From Allantophomopsis cytisporea (lineage: Eukaryota > Ascomycota > Leotiomycetes > Phacidiales > Phacidiaceae), in the NCBI GenBank assembly GCA_024752435.1, contig CP103020.1, positions 1,178,001 to 1,242,000 of the forward strand: a DNA stretch of 64,000 nt. The letters are read 5' to 3'. Below, piece by piece: positions 45,801 through 56,572 of this stretch. Below the pieces are notes generated by a model. That model did no database searches, had not been told where the DNA came from, and saw nothing but the letters and a program-made list of their open reading frames with translations. The stretch's first letter is position 1. Each line of letters starts with the position of its first letter. The position numbers and the translations under genes were made by a program.

Positions 45801-46653
45801 CTCCTACCAAGGAGATGTGGCTGCTACATCTGAATCAGCTCAACCAATACCAGAAAACAAACATCCAGCTTCTAAAGTCGCTCCAATAACTGAGCTCATC
45901 AATTCGCAATCTCCCTTCAAGCGAGAACATATCTCCAACAAACCGAAGAGAGTCCATCGCAAGTCCTCTACGGAATCTCTGGTACCATTTCCAGAATACG
46001 ACGAAACAAAAGCTGTTCCGAGTGGAACCATAGTAGCCAGTGAGAGCTACGACGAGAGTCGCAGCTCCACTGGCTCAGATTTAGTTGTTGCTGAAGTCAG
46101 GAATGATTGGAAAAAGATCATTGATCCGCAAATTCGTTCAGTCATCAATGCATCAACATCCCAAGAAGATACCCTACATGATTGGTACTCCAAGAACATG
46201 CTGAACGATCGTGCTCCCTCACCACCTCCGTCATCTGGACTCACTATAAACATCTCCATTCAACTATCCAGAGTCAGCGTTCTTCAACTCTCCACATTTT
46301 TGATGATTGTCTACTCCTTCCTCGAATTTTTTATGGCTTCGATATATGGGAAGCCACTTTATTACGACCAACCACACTGGACGCCAAATTCACCACTATT
46401 TCCCTGGGTTCTGCCCACGAAGCTCTCCCAGTGGTGTGGCCTCGCAGGCGCTGGTGGGGGTGGGCTCCTCACCAGTGCCTGGCGCTGGTACGAAATTGTT
46501 GTGCGGGACTTTGTCCCAGAAATTGTGAGGGTCCTTGACGTTATTGTTTTTTCTGTAAGTATCGCTGGCATCTTTTATGGGTGGTACCGGTCGCTGGGCG
46601 TTCGGGCAAACGAGGGAGGTAGCTGGTGGGATTGGGTGGGGAGCATTGTTTAA
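42898..46653 (+). CDS. Large unrecognised protein, mostly disordered, with C-terminal membrane segments
   Basis: An uninterrupted frame of 1,251 codons. I do not recognise the family. A strong donor and acceptor pair (C|GTACGT at 42950, ACAATAG at 43090) would remove an in-phase 141-nt intron, joining MDLENYK to PMPDHWEQHITTKDQIHA and giving 1,204 residues. I think this is the true form. After a short folded-looking N-part (to about residue 170) most of the chain is Ser/Pro/Lys-rich, with imperfect PKRE/PQRD/PRRE repeats near residues 460-500. A CWRC...CTC cluster near residues 719-740 could bind metal. Hydrophobic segments lie at about 1127-1150 and 1211-1230 (unspliced numbering), so it is probably anchored with its N-terminus in the cytosol. 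It has its own long promoter with a degenerate repeat. Function unknown. Confidence 0.75.
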   Translation: MFNTSTSHSIMDLENYKRTSEFPILTCCTDDASRSCNLYFQRVNHVFTRQTTPSHAVQSLIYTIAMPDHWEQHITTKDQIHATKAYKFASQIWDIKARNRRIMYRRATGKKNNMSSLLAEDKYVDPTEYDEAGDHMPRETFEQQKLSWYWDYVQRNEDLLYNDTTTIQRELSQAQQVAPEKKPAYIKPGYSKPTSVKPARLTEHSTDPIVLKYKAMKARKDAGIKFVDSSDESEDEQPSRRQATRRAPLGKSSASRLNLKEPSTIPESSPELAEFARRQPGLARDSPKDFTKTTEPTSDISKFKPYWPSRLGLEETNVSSRIRPEILAPQPSTDHRLPVSTHVSTADSTASADDAAKEKAREVSKRRFQIWRQIKAQQKADQELSVSQMHQPSQLPVARKHPTPVAPIVQGPRETSKHSGRWADIDAFVRKSVANSLRPRSADTTSTSSEWNSSSVIEGSRLAVDPPRREAPKRELPQRDLTKRLPPRREGSNREPLQYEIPKPEPPMHGPSAPKSSARYHPISKPIIKTPGIVKGASSLEFTPVEHINGSDPFMSPRRDQLSGPPRATNSGRAYHLRARSLDSLIDHIDREIDADPDTPTHKAPRRNTVATAVPTIEPNVPKVEFRSGSETSQPESRITQAGPREEAPAVQMRRIVRLSANLVPYPPVPRKPCPEPDYDAAVFGYYSPKPLPKMISQKQHLAIINIAAEEIKNAQQKCWRCDETIPATPEAVTKNSCTCGHKVPATHGSKADSKQLYRSERNNVANPSTQATSFNADLAPTSRSFTTQPPSSRGYEASLVVKDEYTSKYPHYSDRSRYNVTQSARNQGTVASTAKSTLSTSKIEDQFSAMLSGITPSVSRQGNISSVAHLNPSASESLYPASTYSSYIKAPASAPKSARPTPNSDHVKSSQATIVPETVVQGTTKDKYQGLVNSAYEFSSPHADESILNSGPKWEHPTPESNNSKPTSYQGDVAATSESAQPIPENKHPASKVAPITELINSQSPFKREHISNKPKRVHRKSSTESLVPFPEYDETKAVPSGTIVASESYDESRSSTGSDLVVAEVRNDWKKIIDPQIRSVINASTSQEDTLHDWYSKNMLNDRAPSPPPSSGLTINISIQLSRVSVLQLSTFLMIVYSFLEFFMASIYGKPLYYDQPHWTPNSPLFPWVLPTKLSQWCGLAGAGGGGLLTSAWRWYEIVVRDFVPEIVRVLDVIVFSVSIAGIFYGWYRSLGVRANEGGSWWDWVGSIV

Positions 46654-47512
46654 CGTTGTATTTCTTATTCCTGTGTTTCTTTACTTTTTGTGCATCAATA
46701 CCCCTTGAAAGCAGTCTTTCCAGTGTGTTTTCCGGTAGAATTGTACTTCTAAAAAGAAAGAATTTAAAGAGAAGAGATTCGAACTTACAAGTTGAACTAA
46801 TCGCGTGACTCTTGAAGTAAAGCAATCTTCTCATCGACCTCTCCTTTGAACATGAGGCAGACAGTTAGATGGTGAAGTATCTTACAGAAAGAGGATCACG
46901 CCAACAATACCATACCTGCAACTGTGTCCAGAACTCAGCAACTGGCATGCGCATCTCATGACTCCGTCCTAAATCTTCAACAAATGAAATCTGAGCCACT
47001 CAGCTATTGGAGAAGAAGCCTTTGTTGATAAGTACACATGTAACAGGAGCCATCGTGATTGAGAGCTGTATAAGAATTAAGAGCTGCTTTGAACATGGTT
47101 ATTATTATCAGGGGCACGTTTTCAAGCATCGACTCCTACCTAGGGATGTATCTTCAAACTACCACTTACATAGTAGGCTTGATTATCTGCATCGGCACTG
47201 CAGGAACCGATGTCTCTACTCGGGCACATTGTTCACCCGTTGGCCGCCAAGGCCGCCTAAAAGTGTATGACGATCTCCCGCACAGTGCGTCCTCGGCCGC
47301 CTCTCAACCCCGGAGTTAATTCCTCCGCAGAGGCCGGGGTGGATCGCGTGAGGTTTTTGAAAAGTAACCTAGCTACTTGGGTACAAGGTGACCACAGACG
47401 CAGGAGCAAGGCCTGAGCAATTGCTGATGCCTTGACTCTAACTCAACTCTACTGTTTACTTTTATATATCAATATCGTGCGTCCTCTTCCTTTCTGCTTT
47501 TCCTCGCCCGAA
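46654..47512. other. Intergenic region
   Basis: About 0.86 kb, with no supported gene. Short frames at 47007-47319 have no coding character. The region near 47340-47500 is the promoter of the next gene. Confidence 0.55.
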
Positions 47513-48990
47513 ATGCGCAATTTTCTCTACACCCTATTCCGGCATAGTCCAGGCAAAAGTTATAAGACTGCGAAAATGTCTTCTACGAGATCAATATCCG
47601 GGGGAGGAGTCGCTGCTGCGTTGTATGCGTGCACAACTACCCCACCTTCCAGCTTGGGCGCTGTTCCAGAGGATTCAGCTGCGAAAGCGCATCACTTGAA
47701 AGATGGGAAAGGATTTCAAAACCCGTGGCCTTCCTGGACGGAAATGTCTGGTCCTGCAATTGGTATTGCTATGATAAAGTAAGTCAATTGAAACAGTGGA
47801 CGAATTAACTCTACAAAACGGAGAAATAAGTGGATCTGATTTGAAGTCGATGGGCTGATTTGCGAACAATAAGAGTTTTTTTGGAGGGTTTGATCCATTG
47901 GTTGACTGACAGTTTCTCAGACGAAGAATAAACGGCACATCTAAGTCTCCAGACACCACTCCTCCAACTGTGACTGTGGTCAAGCCGTCTTTCTTGCAAT
48001 CGCGCCATGGTTCAAAGGCCCTTCGAGCTACATGGCTCGGACATGCATGCTACTACGTCGAGTTTCCAAGTGGTCTCCGAGTCCTTTTTGACCCTGTGTT
48101 CGAAGAACGATGCTCCCCATTCTCATGGCTTGGCCCAAAGCGATATACAGAAGTTCCATGCCAGATTGATGACCTGCCAGAAATTGATTGTAACATATTG
48201 CCCAATCATTATTCATACACACTTACTGATGTTCTCAGGCGTTGTTATTTCTCACAGCCATTACGACCATCTCTCTCATCCAACTGTCACAAAGATCCAG
48301 AAAAATCACCCTAACGTTCAATTCATCGTCCCCCTGGGCAACAAGAAATGGTTCCAGCAGTGCGGTATCGAAAACTGTGTAGAACTAGATTGGTGGCAAG
48401 ATATTGATGTCACACTGAGCCCCTCGACTGGAGAAAAGCGTATCTCAACTGCCTCTTCAACATTATCATCTTCAAAAGATAGCATCCTAGGACGGTTCTC
48501 ATGTCTTCCTTGTCAACATACCTCGGCGAGAACAGGCTGGGATAAGAGTGTTACCCTCTGGGCTTCCTGGGGCGTATCGTCGGGCGGAAAATCAGTATAT
48601 TTTGGTGGCGATACCGGCTACCGTGCTGTTCCTCAGCTTCCAGCCGGTGTTGATGATTACGGTGCTGAATATGCTGATCTTCCAGTATGTCCGGCGTTCA
48701 AACAAATCGGAGACTTACGTGGACCTTTCGACCTTGGATTGATTCCAATTGGTGCATACGATCCAAGATATATTATGAGCTCCATGCATGCAAACCCCTA
48801 TGACAGTGTAGAGATCTTTGTGGCTACTAAATGCAAGAAGGCCATGGGCATTCATTGGGGGACTTGGGTATTGACTGAGGAGGATGTACTGGAGCCTCCG
48901 GTATTACTCAGAGCGGCGATGAAGAAGAAGGGCCTCCAAGAGACTGGCATATTTGATATATGTGACATTGGCGAGAGCAGAGAATTTTGA
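47513..48990 (+). CDS. NAPE-hydrolysing phospholipase D-like (metallo-beta-lactamase fold)
   Basis: Predicted zinc hydrolase of the NAPE-PLD family (lactamase_B_2), which in animals releases N-acylethanolamines from N-acyl phosphatidylethanolamine. Its fungal role is less certain. Three exons, 47513-47778, 47921-48189 and 48239-48990, give 428 residues. The second intron (GTAACA..CTCAG) sits directly before the metal motif. Conserved features are WLGHACYYVEFPSGLRVLFDPVF, SHSHYDHLS (His184, His186, Asp188, His189), FGGDTGYR, IPIGAYDPR and MGIHWGTW. The 80-residue N-terminus has HHLKDGKGFQNPWPSW, shared by relatives. In-frame upstream (47432) and internal (47576) ATGs exist, so the start is uncertain; MRNFLYTLFR could be a short mitochondrial or membrane leader. 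Confidence 0.87.
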
Positions 48991-49707
48991 GATGGATTAG
49001 ATACATGTAGTATAGACTGGCGTTCTTGGTGGGTCTCATCATAGGTTTGATGATCATACTACTTAATCATGTTCTATAACGTATGTCTATTATATACGTC
49101 CACAACTTTCACCTAATATCATTGACACGTTTGATTATGATTATCAGGATATATCTCCTTTAAGAACAAACGTAATTATTCGGGGTTGATGAGCTGTCTA
49201 TGCCGATTTAGTTCTCGATAACTACGTCTCGCTATTCAACGCAGCGACTCGTTGAAAGACCTCTATTGAGACTCAGATACCTAATGAAGCAAATGCTTCT
49301 CAATCTGCTTGTATCAATCTGCCTTGAAATAGTTGTTGGATACGCGCTCCTAATTTGGCTATAGTTCCAGGCGCAGAAGCCTCATATATCACATGTTTAG
49401 TCGTTCAATATCAAGCTAAATTCCCATTTGAGCGAAGGTCAAGACCCAACACCCCTTTCATAAATTTCCATGGTACATACTCGAGCACCTAACCATGGAA
49501 AAAAACCCAGAAATAACCATATGAGTTCAACAACGAGCTCTGAGCTCTGGCTCATACTCAGGACAATTATGACTTACTTGTTCTATGACAAGTAGAGGCC
49601 TAGTGATGTCTCTCATCCCACATTATGTGACTCGACAATTTTAACAATACTTTGCTGCGATTCCCACCTACCTCCTCTGTCATCTTTCACAATCCAAGCC
49701 CGTCAAC
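48991..49707. other. Intergenic region
   Basis: About 0.7 kb of AT-rich DNA with no supported gene or repeat. It contains the 3' UTR of the hydrolase and the promoter of the next gene. Confidence 0.55.
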
Positions 49708-51450
49708 ATGAGCTACGAATTACTTCCCCACGATGGCGACAACAATCTGCAAGCGACTCAGGCAAGACACTGGGCTTCAGTCAAAAGGACCCTGGGTCCT
49801 GTCTTGGGATATATCTCATCTACGACGTCGAAGATTAAATCGAGAAAATGGACATTCAACCGCAGTGTGAAGATCACCCTTGGACTCCTAGTCTTGATAG
49901 TTATGGGCATCATTGTCGCTGAAACTCCAAAGTACGCCTATAATGAGGTGATTACGAATATCAAGGATGATTTTTCTTTCTCTGAGAAAGTCGAACCGCC
50001 GCCTGTCGAAATAAGTCCTTCTCCTCCGCCACCACCCATTACCAACATGTCGGTCATCGGACTGGTATTCTACGGTCGCAAGAGCAGGGTTCAGATGCTT
50101 GAATGCTATGTACGACAGAATCTGAAAGAGAACGGTGGGCTTCTGGATGAAGTCCACTGGGTTCCTCATACTAAAAACGTCAACGATCTAGTTTATTTAA
50201 ATAGTATCATAGACAACTCTCCAGCATATTCTCGTGTGGAGGAAAGTATGGCCGTAACTCCTCAGGGCGTGGATTTGGGATTTGGATCAATGTGGAGTCA
50301 CCTACGGAGGAATACACTGTACATCAAGATTGATGATGATGTCGTAAGTATTCCGTTTGTGTGCTTTACACAACTGACCTTTTTAGATCTACATTGAGCC
50401 TGGTGCAATTGCGAGCATTATCAAGACGAAAATAGCCCATCCAGAAGCCTTCATGGTGTCTGCAAATGTAATCAACAGTCCGTTGATGGGCTGGATGCAT
50501 TACCACATGGGGGCATTACATCCATATCTCCCTGAAAGTGCCGAATCTGCTCTCAAGCAGACAGAGAACGGAAATAGGTGGTCACCATCTTGGCGCACAT
50601 CCGAATTACCATCATTCAATGGAGATGATAATGAGACTTGGAAGCCGGACCAGCTACCGCCATATGAACATCATAGATGGTTACCTCTGCGGGACCAGCC
50701 AAGAGGGAAGGCAATGGCGAGAACTCCCGTCTCTCATATCGAATATCATCCTTTTGGATCTGCGGTAAGTATTTACATTTTCCTTGCTTTCAAAGAATAA
50801 TTCTTAGGATTGCGAATCCAAGGCCAAGTGTTCCCTTCAGAAAGTCTCCATTTGGTTGCTGTTTTCTTTGGTAAAATACTTGCTGACACCAATCAATAGT
50901 GGCAAAGCTGGGCTATAAATGTTTGTTCTTTTACATCACCCCCAGAAAATGACATGCTAACATTCAGAAGGCTCAACAACACTACTCGTTCTTTGAAAAT
51001 CTGTAAGTGGTGCGAAACGCTCCGTTGCTCAAATCCGAACTGACTTGAAAGGGAAAATGGAAATCTTCACTCGTACAGCATGGGCAAGCCATGGGATGTG
51101 ACTTATGAAAGGATTTCAATAAACTTCATATGCATACAGGGAGATGACATTATAGAAAACAGTCCCGTTCCTGACGGAGACGAGGAATACCTGACTGTGG
51201 AAATTTCGAAAAAGCTCTCACGCTGTAAGTTTTTGAATCGGAAATTCACCTTTGATATATATATTAACGTTGAATAGCTGTAATCGTTGACACAGACGCC
51301 ATTGTTTCTCATTATTCATTCAGCTCTCAGAATGGAGTTGAGTCTACTGATATACTGATGAGATACCAGAATCTGGCAGATGAGACAGTGTGTAAGACGG
51401 AACAGGAGCACAAACTGCACGAGATTCAGGAGCATGAGGAATTTGAATAA
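49708..51450 (+). CDS. Type II membrane protein with DDD motif, putative glycosyltransferase-like
   Basis: A conserved fungal protein type without a name I can give. Six exons, 49708-50343, 50387-50764, 50900-50920, 50968-51002, 51052-51224 and 51278-51450, join in phase to 471 residues. Two of these are microexons of 21 and 35 nt. A 53-residue cytosolic N-terminus precedes one membrane helix (about 54-71) and a Pro-rich stem (PPPVEISPSPPPPP), the layout of Golgi type II enzymes. The luminal part has YIKIDDDVIYIEPG with DDD at 209-211, resembling a DXD metal/nucleotide-sugar site. It continues through SANVINSPLMGWMHYHMGA and ends with WQSWAINKAQQHYSFFENLE and SVIVDTDAIVSHYSFSSQ. The glycosyltransferase role is inferred from topology and motif only. 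Confidence 0.78.
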
Positions 51451-52112
51451 ATTTGTGGAAGTTTTTGTATATTTGGGCTGGATCGTATTACGTTGGCTTA
51501 TGCTCTTTTATTTTAAGTATGGAAACCGGATTGTGTTGTTTGTGGGGTTCAGTTTATGTTTATATTGCGGGATCGTCACACTTATAATGAATGCTATTGC
51601 GGCAAAATACATAACGGAGACCATATGTACTCACCTGGATGTTCAATAACGTGGCGTACGAGTATCAGCGCCGTGAACTAATAATATGTGTGTTTTCTGA
51701 CCTGACCCCGATACGAAGTTTGTAGATGGCAAAATATGGGAGCAGTTGCAAAATCGAGGGCTCTTGAGTTATTTAGGGCTTCAGATATGTTGAAAACCAT
51801 GTAATCATTCAGAATTATACAGGTTTTCTGAAACACATAGTTGATCAGAACCGTCGAAATACTGACGGACATTCAAACTGGGAGTGGGCCAACATGAAAG
51901 GTACAGGGGAGTTTGACGGTGTATGATAAAGCATTAGGAGCCATGACTGACATGTCGTTAGAACTAGAAGGGCTCATAAAAGCGCAAACGATCAATACTG
52001 CTCCAAGCCCCAAAAAAGCTCGCCTACATGCTATATCAAATTCCTTTCAGGTCAGCATCAAGTCTTTTTTCTGAACTTCGATGTATCCTTATCCTTCTAC
52101 GCCACTCCTCTA
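51451..52112. other. Convergent intergenic region
   Basis: About 660 bp between convergent stops. The AT-rich frame at 51380-51649 partly overlaps the end of the preceding gene in another frame and is not supported. Confidence 0.55.
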
Positions 52113-53655
52113 TCAGTTCCCTCTGCTACCCGCAGCTGGCTGTACCTCCGTCGTCTCCAGTTCTTTCCTCAGATTCTTTATCTGCTGCTTGATTGCCACC
52201 CACAACAATGTCCTCTCAGGGTCAATATCAGAGCTATCACTGAATGCGAAATTAAGATCCCGAAAGGTCTTCAAGAGATTCATACTCTCGTCAAGCTCAT
52301 TGTCACCCCGAACAATCACCAATAAAGCGCCAACAAAAGCCTCTTTCAGATACGCAAAGCTGAAGTCATCTGTGATATCGGCAATCTTAGCACAGAGTGC
52401 CTCTGGGAAGTCAACTTTCTTGTTGTTACGCAGTTTATGCCTCCAATACTGGCAATACTGCACTCTCTCATCTCGATCAGGCACGTCGAAAAGGTATTTC
52501 CTATCAAATCTGCTTGGTCGTTTAGCGATTCCAGGATCCAAGCGGTCAAGGTGGTTTGTGCTTCCAATCATCAATATTCCATGGTTGCTCTCAAGACCAT
52601 CAACTTCGTTGAGGAAGTAACTTCTCACACGATCATCGACAAGGGAGTCAATGTCTTCGAATATCAAAAGGCATGGCGCCATTGCTCGAGCCTTGTTGAA
52701 AATCTGTCGGACGCTGAATTCTGTGCCTTGGAATGATTGCAGTGTCTTGACATAGAGGAGCTCAACCGTGGGCGACGTTCGCTGCATTAGCGAATGCATC
52801 ATTGCTTTGATGCTGATGGTTTTACCATTTCCTGGTGGACCATGAAATATTACACCACGCTATAGTATGTTAAGAATACGTTGTCTGCTAAGATGGGGTT
52901 CTGGAACTCTAACTTACCTTCCATGGCACCGAGAATTCTTTATACTCAGCTTCACTATCAAAAAACCCTTCAACATCTGAAATAAGGGCTTTCTTCTTGT
53001 CTTCATCCAGGATCACATCTTCCCAGTTTGATTTCTGTACACTGTTGTATAGTTCCTTGCTCTTCTGCCAGTACCCACCATCAAATATCAAGATCTCTTC
53101 ATGAGATTCTATACCCCATCTTGTAGCTGCTTCAATCAACGCATCCGTCGCAACGATGCACTCTTTCATGTCATCAACTTCCTTAGCAGTCTTGTCCTTT
53201 TCAGTCAAAATATAAGTCATGGTCATCCTTATCGATCCATTCACACCTTCCGCCATGTAGACAATGAAATTGATACCCTCCCAGGAATACTCATATCCGG
53301 CGAAAACTACCCTCTCAGCCACTACGCCATCTTGATCAGAGCGCCTAGCAGGAACTAAAAAGTAGCGCCACAGCAGAGAATCTGCCTCTTCTCCAAGAAT
53401 GATAGCTTTAGCATGGCCTGCTTGAGCGAATCCAAGTAGATTTGCCTGAGAAGTTGTGATAGTGAGATGATGGTTAGGATACTCCTTTCGAAGAGAGGCG
53501 GCAACCACTGCATCAGTGTATACACGAGGTGCCGATGCATTTTTGGTGTATTCTTCAAATGGCTGCTGGCCTTGCATAGACGTTGGCTGAGGCTCCAGCA
53601 TAGGGAGCTCGTTGAACGTCTGGGGTTTGTATGGCCGTCGACTGTGAATTGTCAT
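52113..53655 (-). CDS. AAA-family ATPase (BCS1/YjoB-like)
   Basis: Single AAA+ module protein with a fungal N-terminal domain; the substrate is unknown. Two exons, 53655-52918 and 52859-52113, with an intron of 58 nt (GTAAGT..TATAG), give 494 residues from the ATG at 53655. Walker A is GPPGNGKT (253-260), Walker B LLIFEDID (310-317), sensor-1 Asn348, and arginine-finger region KRPSRFDRKY (359-368). The N-terminal 245 residues precede an EFSVPWKRGVIFHGPP linker typical of BCS1-like proteins. The start is uncertain. An upstream stretch (53848-53786: RSELKAEYEDATVSFRSYVQH ended by a GTAAGC donor) could splice in phase to 53619 (CCCCAG|ACG). In that case the real start lies further upstream and MTIHSRRPYK is intronic. 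Confidence 0.83.
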
Positions 53656-56572
53656 AATATCGGATTTTGTTAAGAAGTGAATTTAAAGAAATCAGTACAG
53701 ATCTGGGTGTGTAATTTTTTGTTATTTGAGAAAGATGAAGATACGTTGGATATTCAAAAAGGACGAGGTCGTGAGTGCTGCTTACATGCTGTACGTAAGA
53801 ACGGAAAGAAACCGTAGCATCCTCGTATTCCGCTTTCAGCTCAGATCGTCTGTTAAAAGGCACAGCAGACTCACCGCATGTCGATGATTACATTACCTAC
53901 CAAAACCATATCTACCATACCAGAAATTTTGTCAGTCTATCTTGTCCAGAGCAGCGAGCATGGTATCGCGCTATCCTTTTGAAAAAGACGTCACGTGTGT
54001 ATTCAAAGTTTCAAGGTATGCCTGTCTTTGTACACTGTGTATCACAATATCTCGTTGCTTCAAACTTCAATCTATCGATGGAATGCACTTAGTCACCAAT
54101 ATGAACCCCATCTTCATGTGTTGTACAACCTATAGTGGGTTATACAATGCCAGCCTTGCGTTACACTGGCAGTCAAAATTGTTCGCATGTTAATTGATTC
54201 CATGCTATCATCATTACTGAATTTGGGATTCGCGCCATTGTGCACATGCACACATTGCTCGCCGGTAGCTTTGGGGAATGTATGAGCGTCCGGTTGTCTA
54301 TGTAGTAGAAATACTGATTTCTTCACTCGGTAAGCCTTGCGAGATAAATCCAGCAAAAGTAGTGGCGATATATAACTAAAGATCTGTCATCCAGCGGTTC
54401 ATCGCATTCTCGTCGACGACTCTTCATCTGAAGAGAGTCGACTTTGGAAAGATGGGCTTCGACAGATCCATGTTCGGCTGGACAGCATCGGAGATCTATC
54501 TAACTCGACGAACAGCAGTTGTTTGTGCTCTTAGAATTTCTCAACTGGTCATAATTTCCCGGGGCGAGAAGCCGGTGATGAGGAGTAAGGAGACATATAC
54601 ACATTTACTTGTCCCATTGCGTCTTATCCTGGTGTGTCAAACAAGGAACGGTCAAACGTGCGACGGGGCATCTTGTTGACATGGCTCCAGATGCATCGCC
54701 TTCCAGTGCTTATACCAACCACATTGAGCACAGTGCAACTTTGGATCCTCATCTCAACTGTGTGTCGAGTGTACCTGACTATCATTCACGAAGGCTTCTA
54801 GTGTTATCGTCATTGAGCCACCACCAAAAAAAGGCTTTGGAGAGTGGAAAGTTGGATTTTAGCATCTATCCATACGCCGATTTGCATGACAACTCTGCCA
54901 TGGCAATGTGCCGTGTGCTTTTCTTGTGGCCAAGTCAGCACGTTGGAGAATAGACTTCGAGGTTACATCGTTCGTGGAATTAAACATGGGATGCCCAATA
55001 ATAGCGGTTGGAGTTTGGTTATTGGTGCTGTAAGGTTAATCCAGATTTGGATTATGACGATGCATTAAATCTCCCTGATATAGCTCGACCATCTCTTTAC
55101 GGCTCAGAGGCAAATATATCCATCAAAATGTGGAGCAGCTCGTTAGAAGTGCCAGAGGCTTGCAGGGAACCCTGGCAACCTTAGTGGCTATTGAGCTTCG
55201 ACGACAACGAGGAACTGGTTTCATTTTGGCCCAGCATACATAATTTCTGGGTTATGCGTACCGAAATCATATCCCTTTCTTTCAGTCTATGAACGTCAAG
55301 CGCCACGCATCTTGAATAGCTCAAGCCAAGTCGGTTTTGTTGGCACCTTTTGCAGAGTGCATGATGACCCACAATGTCTCTATCCTAGGGCTGGAAACGC
55401 ATGCCTGTCAGATCGGGAGTTGCTGATCTCTGTCGATAATGTCCGACAGAACCTCTTGTTCAAACTAAGATTATAAGGCTCCTGTTAAGATCAAGGATTG
55501 ATTGATGTTTGAAATTCCTTTGCCTGTATTGCCATTTTGTTTCTGCCGATCAGATGTATAGGTGAGATAAAGCAGCCCTTTCATTGATGCTGAGCTCTTG
55601 TCGATCTATGCCCAATATACAATATGGAATTCCTGGGTTTTCATTTCTGTAATGTGGAAACTTATATTCTGGTAAATCATCTTGGGTTTATTCCACATTT
55701 GACTAAGTTCTTGACCCTTGGTTCGTCCTTTTAGTCTTGAAAATGCCAGTTTCTTAGCTCCAGGTACATCGGCTACAGAGAACGTTGGATTCTGTAAACT
55801 TAGACAGTAAGCCATAAGCGGGCCACCCCGAGTCTTGGCTACTGACTTGAACAATAGTGGGCTACAGTGCTTGGTGCTAGGTGCTTTGAACCGGCGGAGC
55901 CGATAGAGTTGAAGGGTGACAAAGACCCTGCGACAGACATCGTGCGACGAGTAATCCATTGGTAGCTCAACTTAGACTCCGAGCTCGAAGCGATGTACCC
56001 AAATGACATCGATCGTCTCTATGTGGCTTAAAAGAACCTTGAGAATAATATGTCCGTGAACGACGCCAGTTCTTTATCCCGCAGCTACTGGCCGCGCTGA
56101 TGGGTGTTCAACCGCCTTAGAACGCAATGAAGGTTAGAGTTTTCATGCAATGCAATTTGATCCGATGCCTCGACACAAGTTCCCTGTTATGACAAAAAAA
56201 ATATGAGATTTACATCATTGTCAAGTGTTTTCAAAATTACACCACCGAAATTACCTAGACTTTCTCTCTTGACCAAGAATGTGCGAGCGATTCCAGATGC
56301 TTACCCATTGAAAGACATGTATATGGATCGCCATTATTATGGAAACCATGATATATGAGCCAAGCAGGCCATGTCAATGACGACTGGGACGGCACGTTCA
56401 GCTGGGCATGTAGGCAGAGGACTTATGAGGCGGATCACAAAGTCTATAAGAATCATTCACCTCTTTAAAAGATACCCATCCTGATCATTATCATATTCAA
56501 TACTCATCACAATCTCAACTTCACCTCAACACGAACTTTCGAACTTCAATTTATTTCCCAAAATATTTCAAG
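53656..56572. other. Gene-poor region of about 2.9 kb
   Basis: No gene is firmly supported. The first 230 bp may hold an upstream exon of the AAA ATPase gene. A stop-free plus-strand stretch near 54380-54530, without ATG, looks protein-like (SSSEESRLWKDGLRQIHV). The frames at 54609-54953 (+) and 55606-55959 (-) are also open without recognisable similarity. They could be relics or orphan genes. The last 200 bp are the promoter of the secreted protein, with TCTATAAGAAT near 56440 as a TATA-like element. Confidence 0.4.
55606..55959 (-). CDS. Weak candidate orphan ORF (117 residues)
   Basis: An ATG-initiated frame with mixed composition, basic, without signal peptide, membrane helix or known motif. 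It contains natural-looking segments (FVTLQLYRLRRFKAPSTK, SQMWNKPKMIYQNISFHI). It may be a relic or a chance frame. I do not recognise it. Confidence 0.18.
   Translation of the reverse strand: MDYSSHDVCRRVFVTLQLYRLRRFKAPSTKHCSPLLFKSVAKTRGGPLMAYCLSLQNPTFSVADVPGAKKLAFSRLKGRTKGQELSQMWNKPKMIYQNISFHITEMKTQEFHIVYWA

Noticed and set aside
46770..46800. GATTCGAACTT resembling a minus-strand tRNA T arm
   Set aside because: Flanking bases do not pair and no cloverleaf is present.
47007..47319. Two overlapping plus-strand frames of about 80 codons
   Set aside because: No coding character, no splice partners, and two frames open at once in the spacer before the hydrolase gene.
53850..53879. Five-base first exon (ATGCG) for the AAA ATPase gene
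   Set aside because: It would need an intron of only 25 nt, below the workable size for fungal spliceosomal introns.
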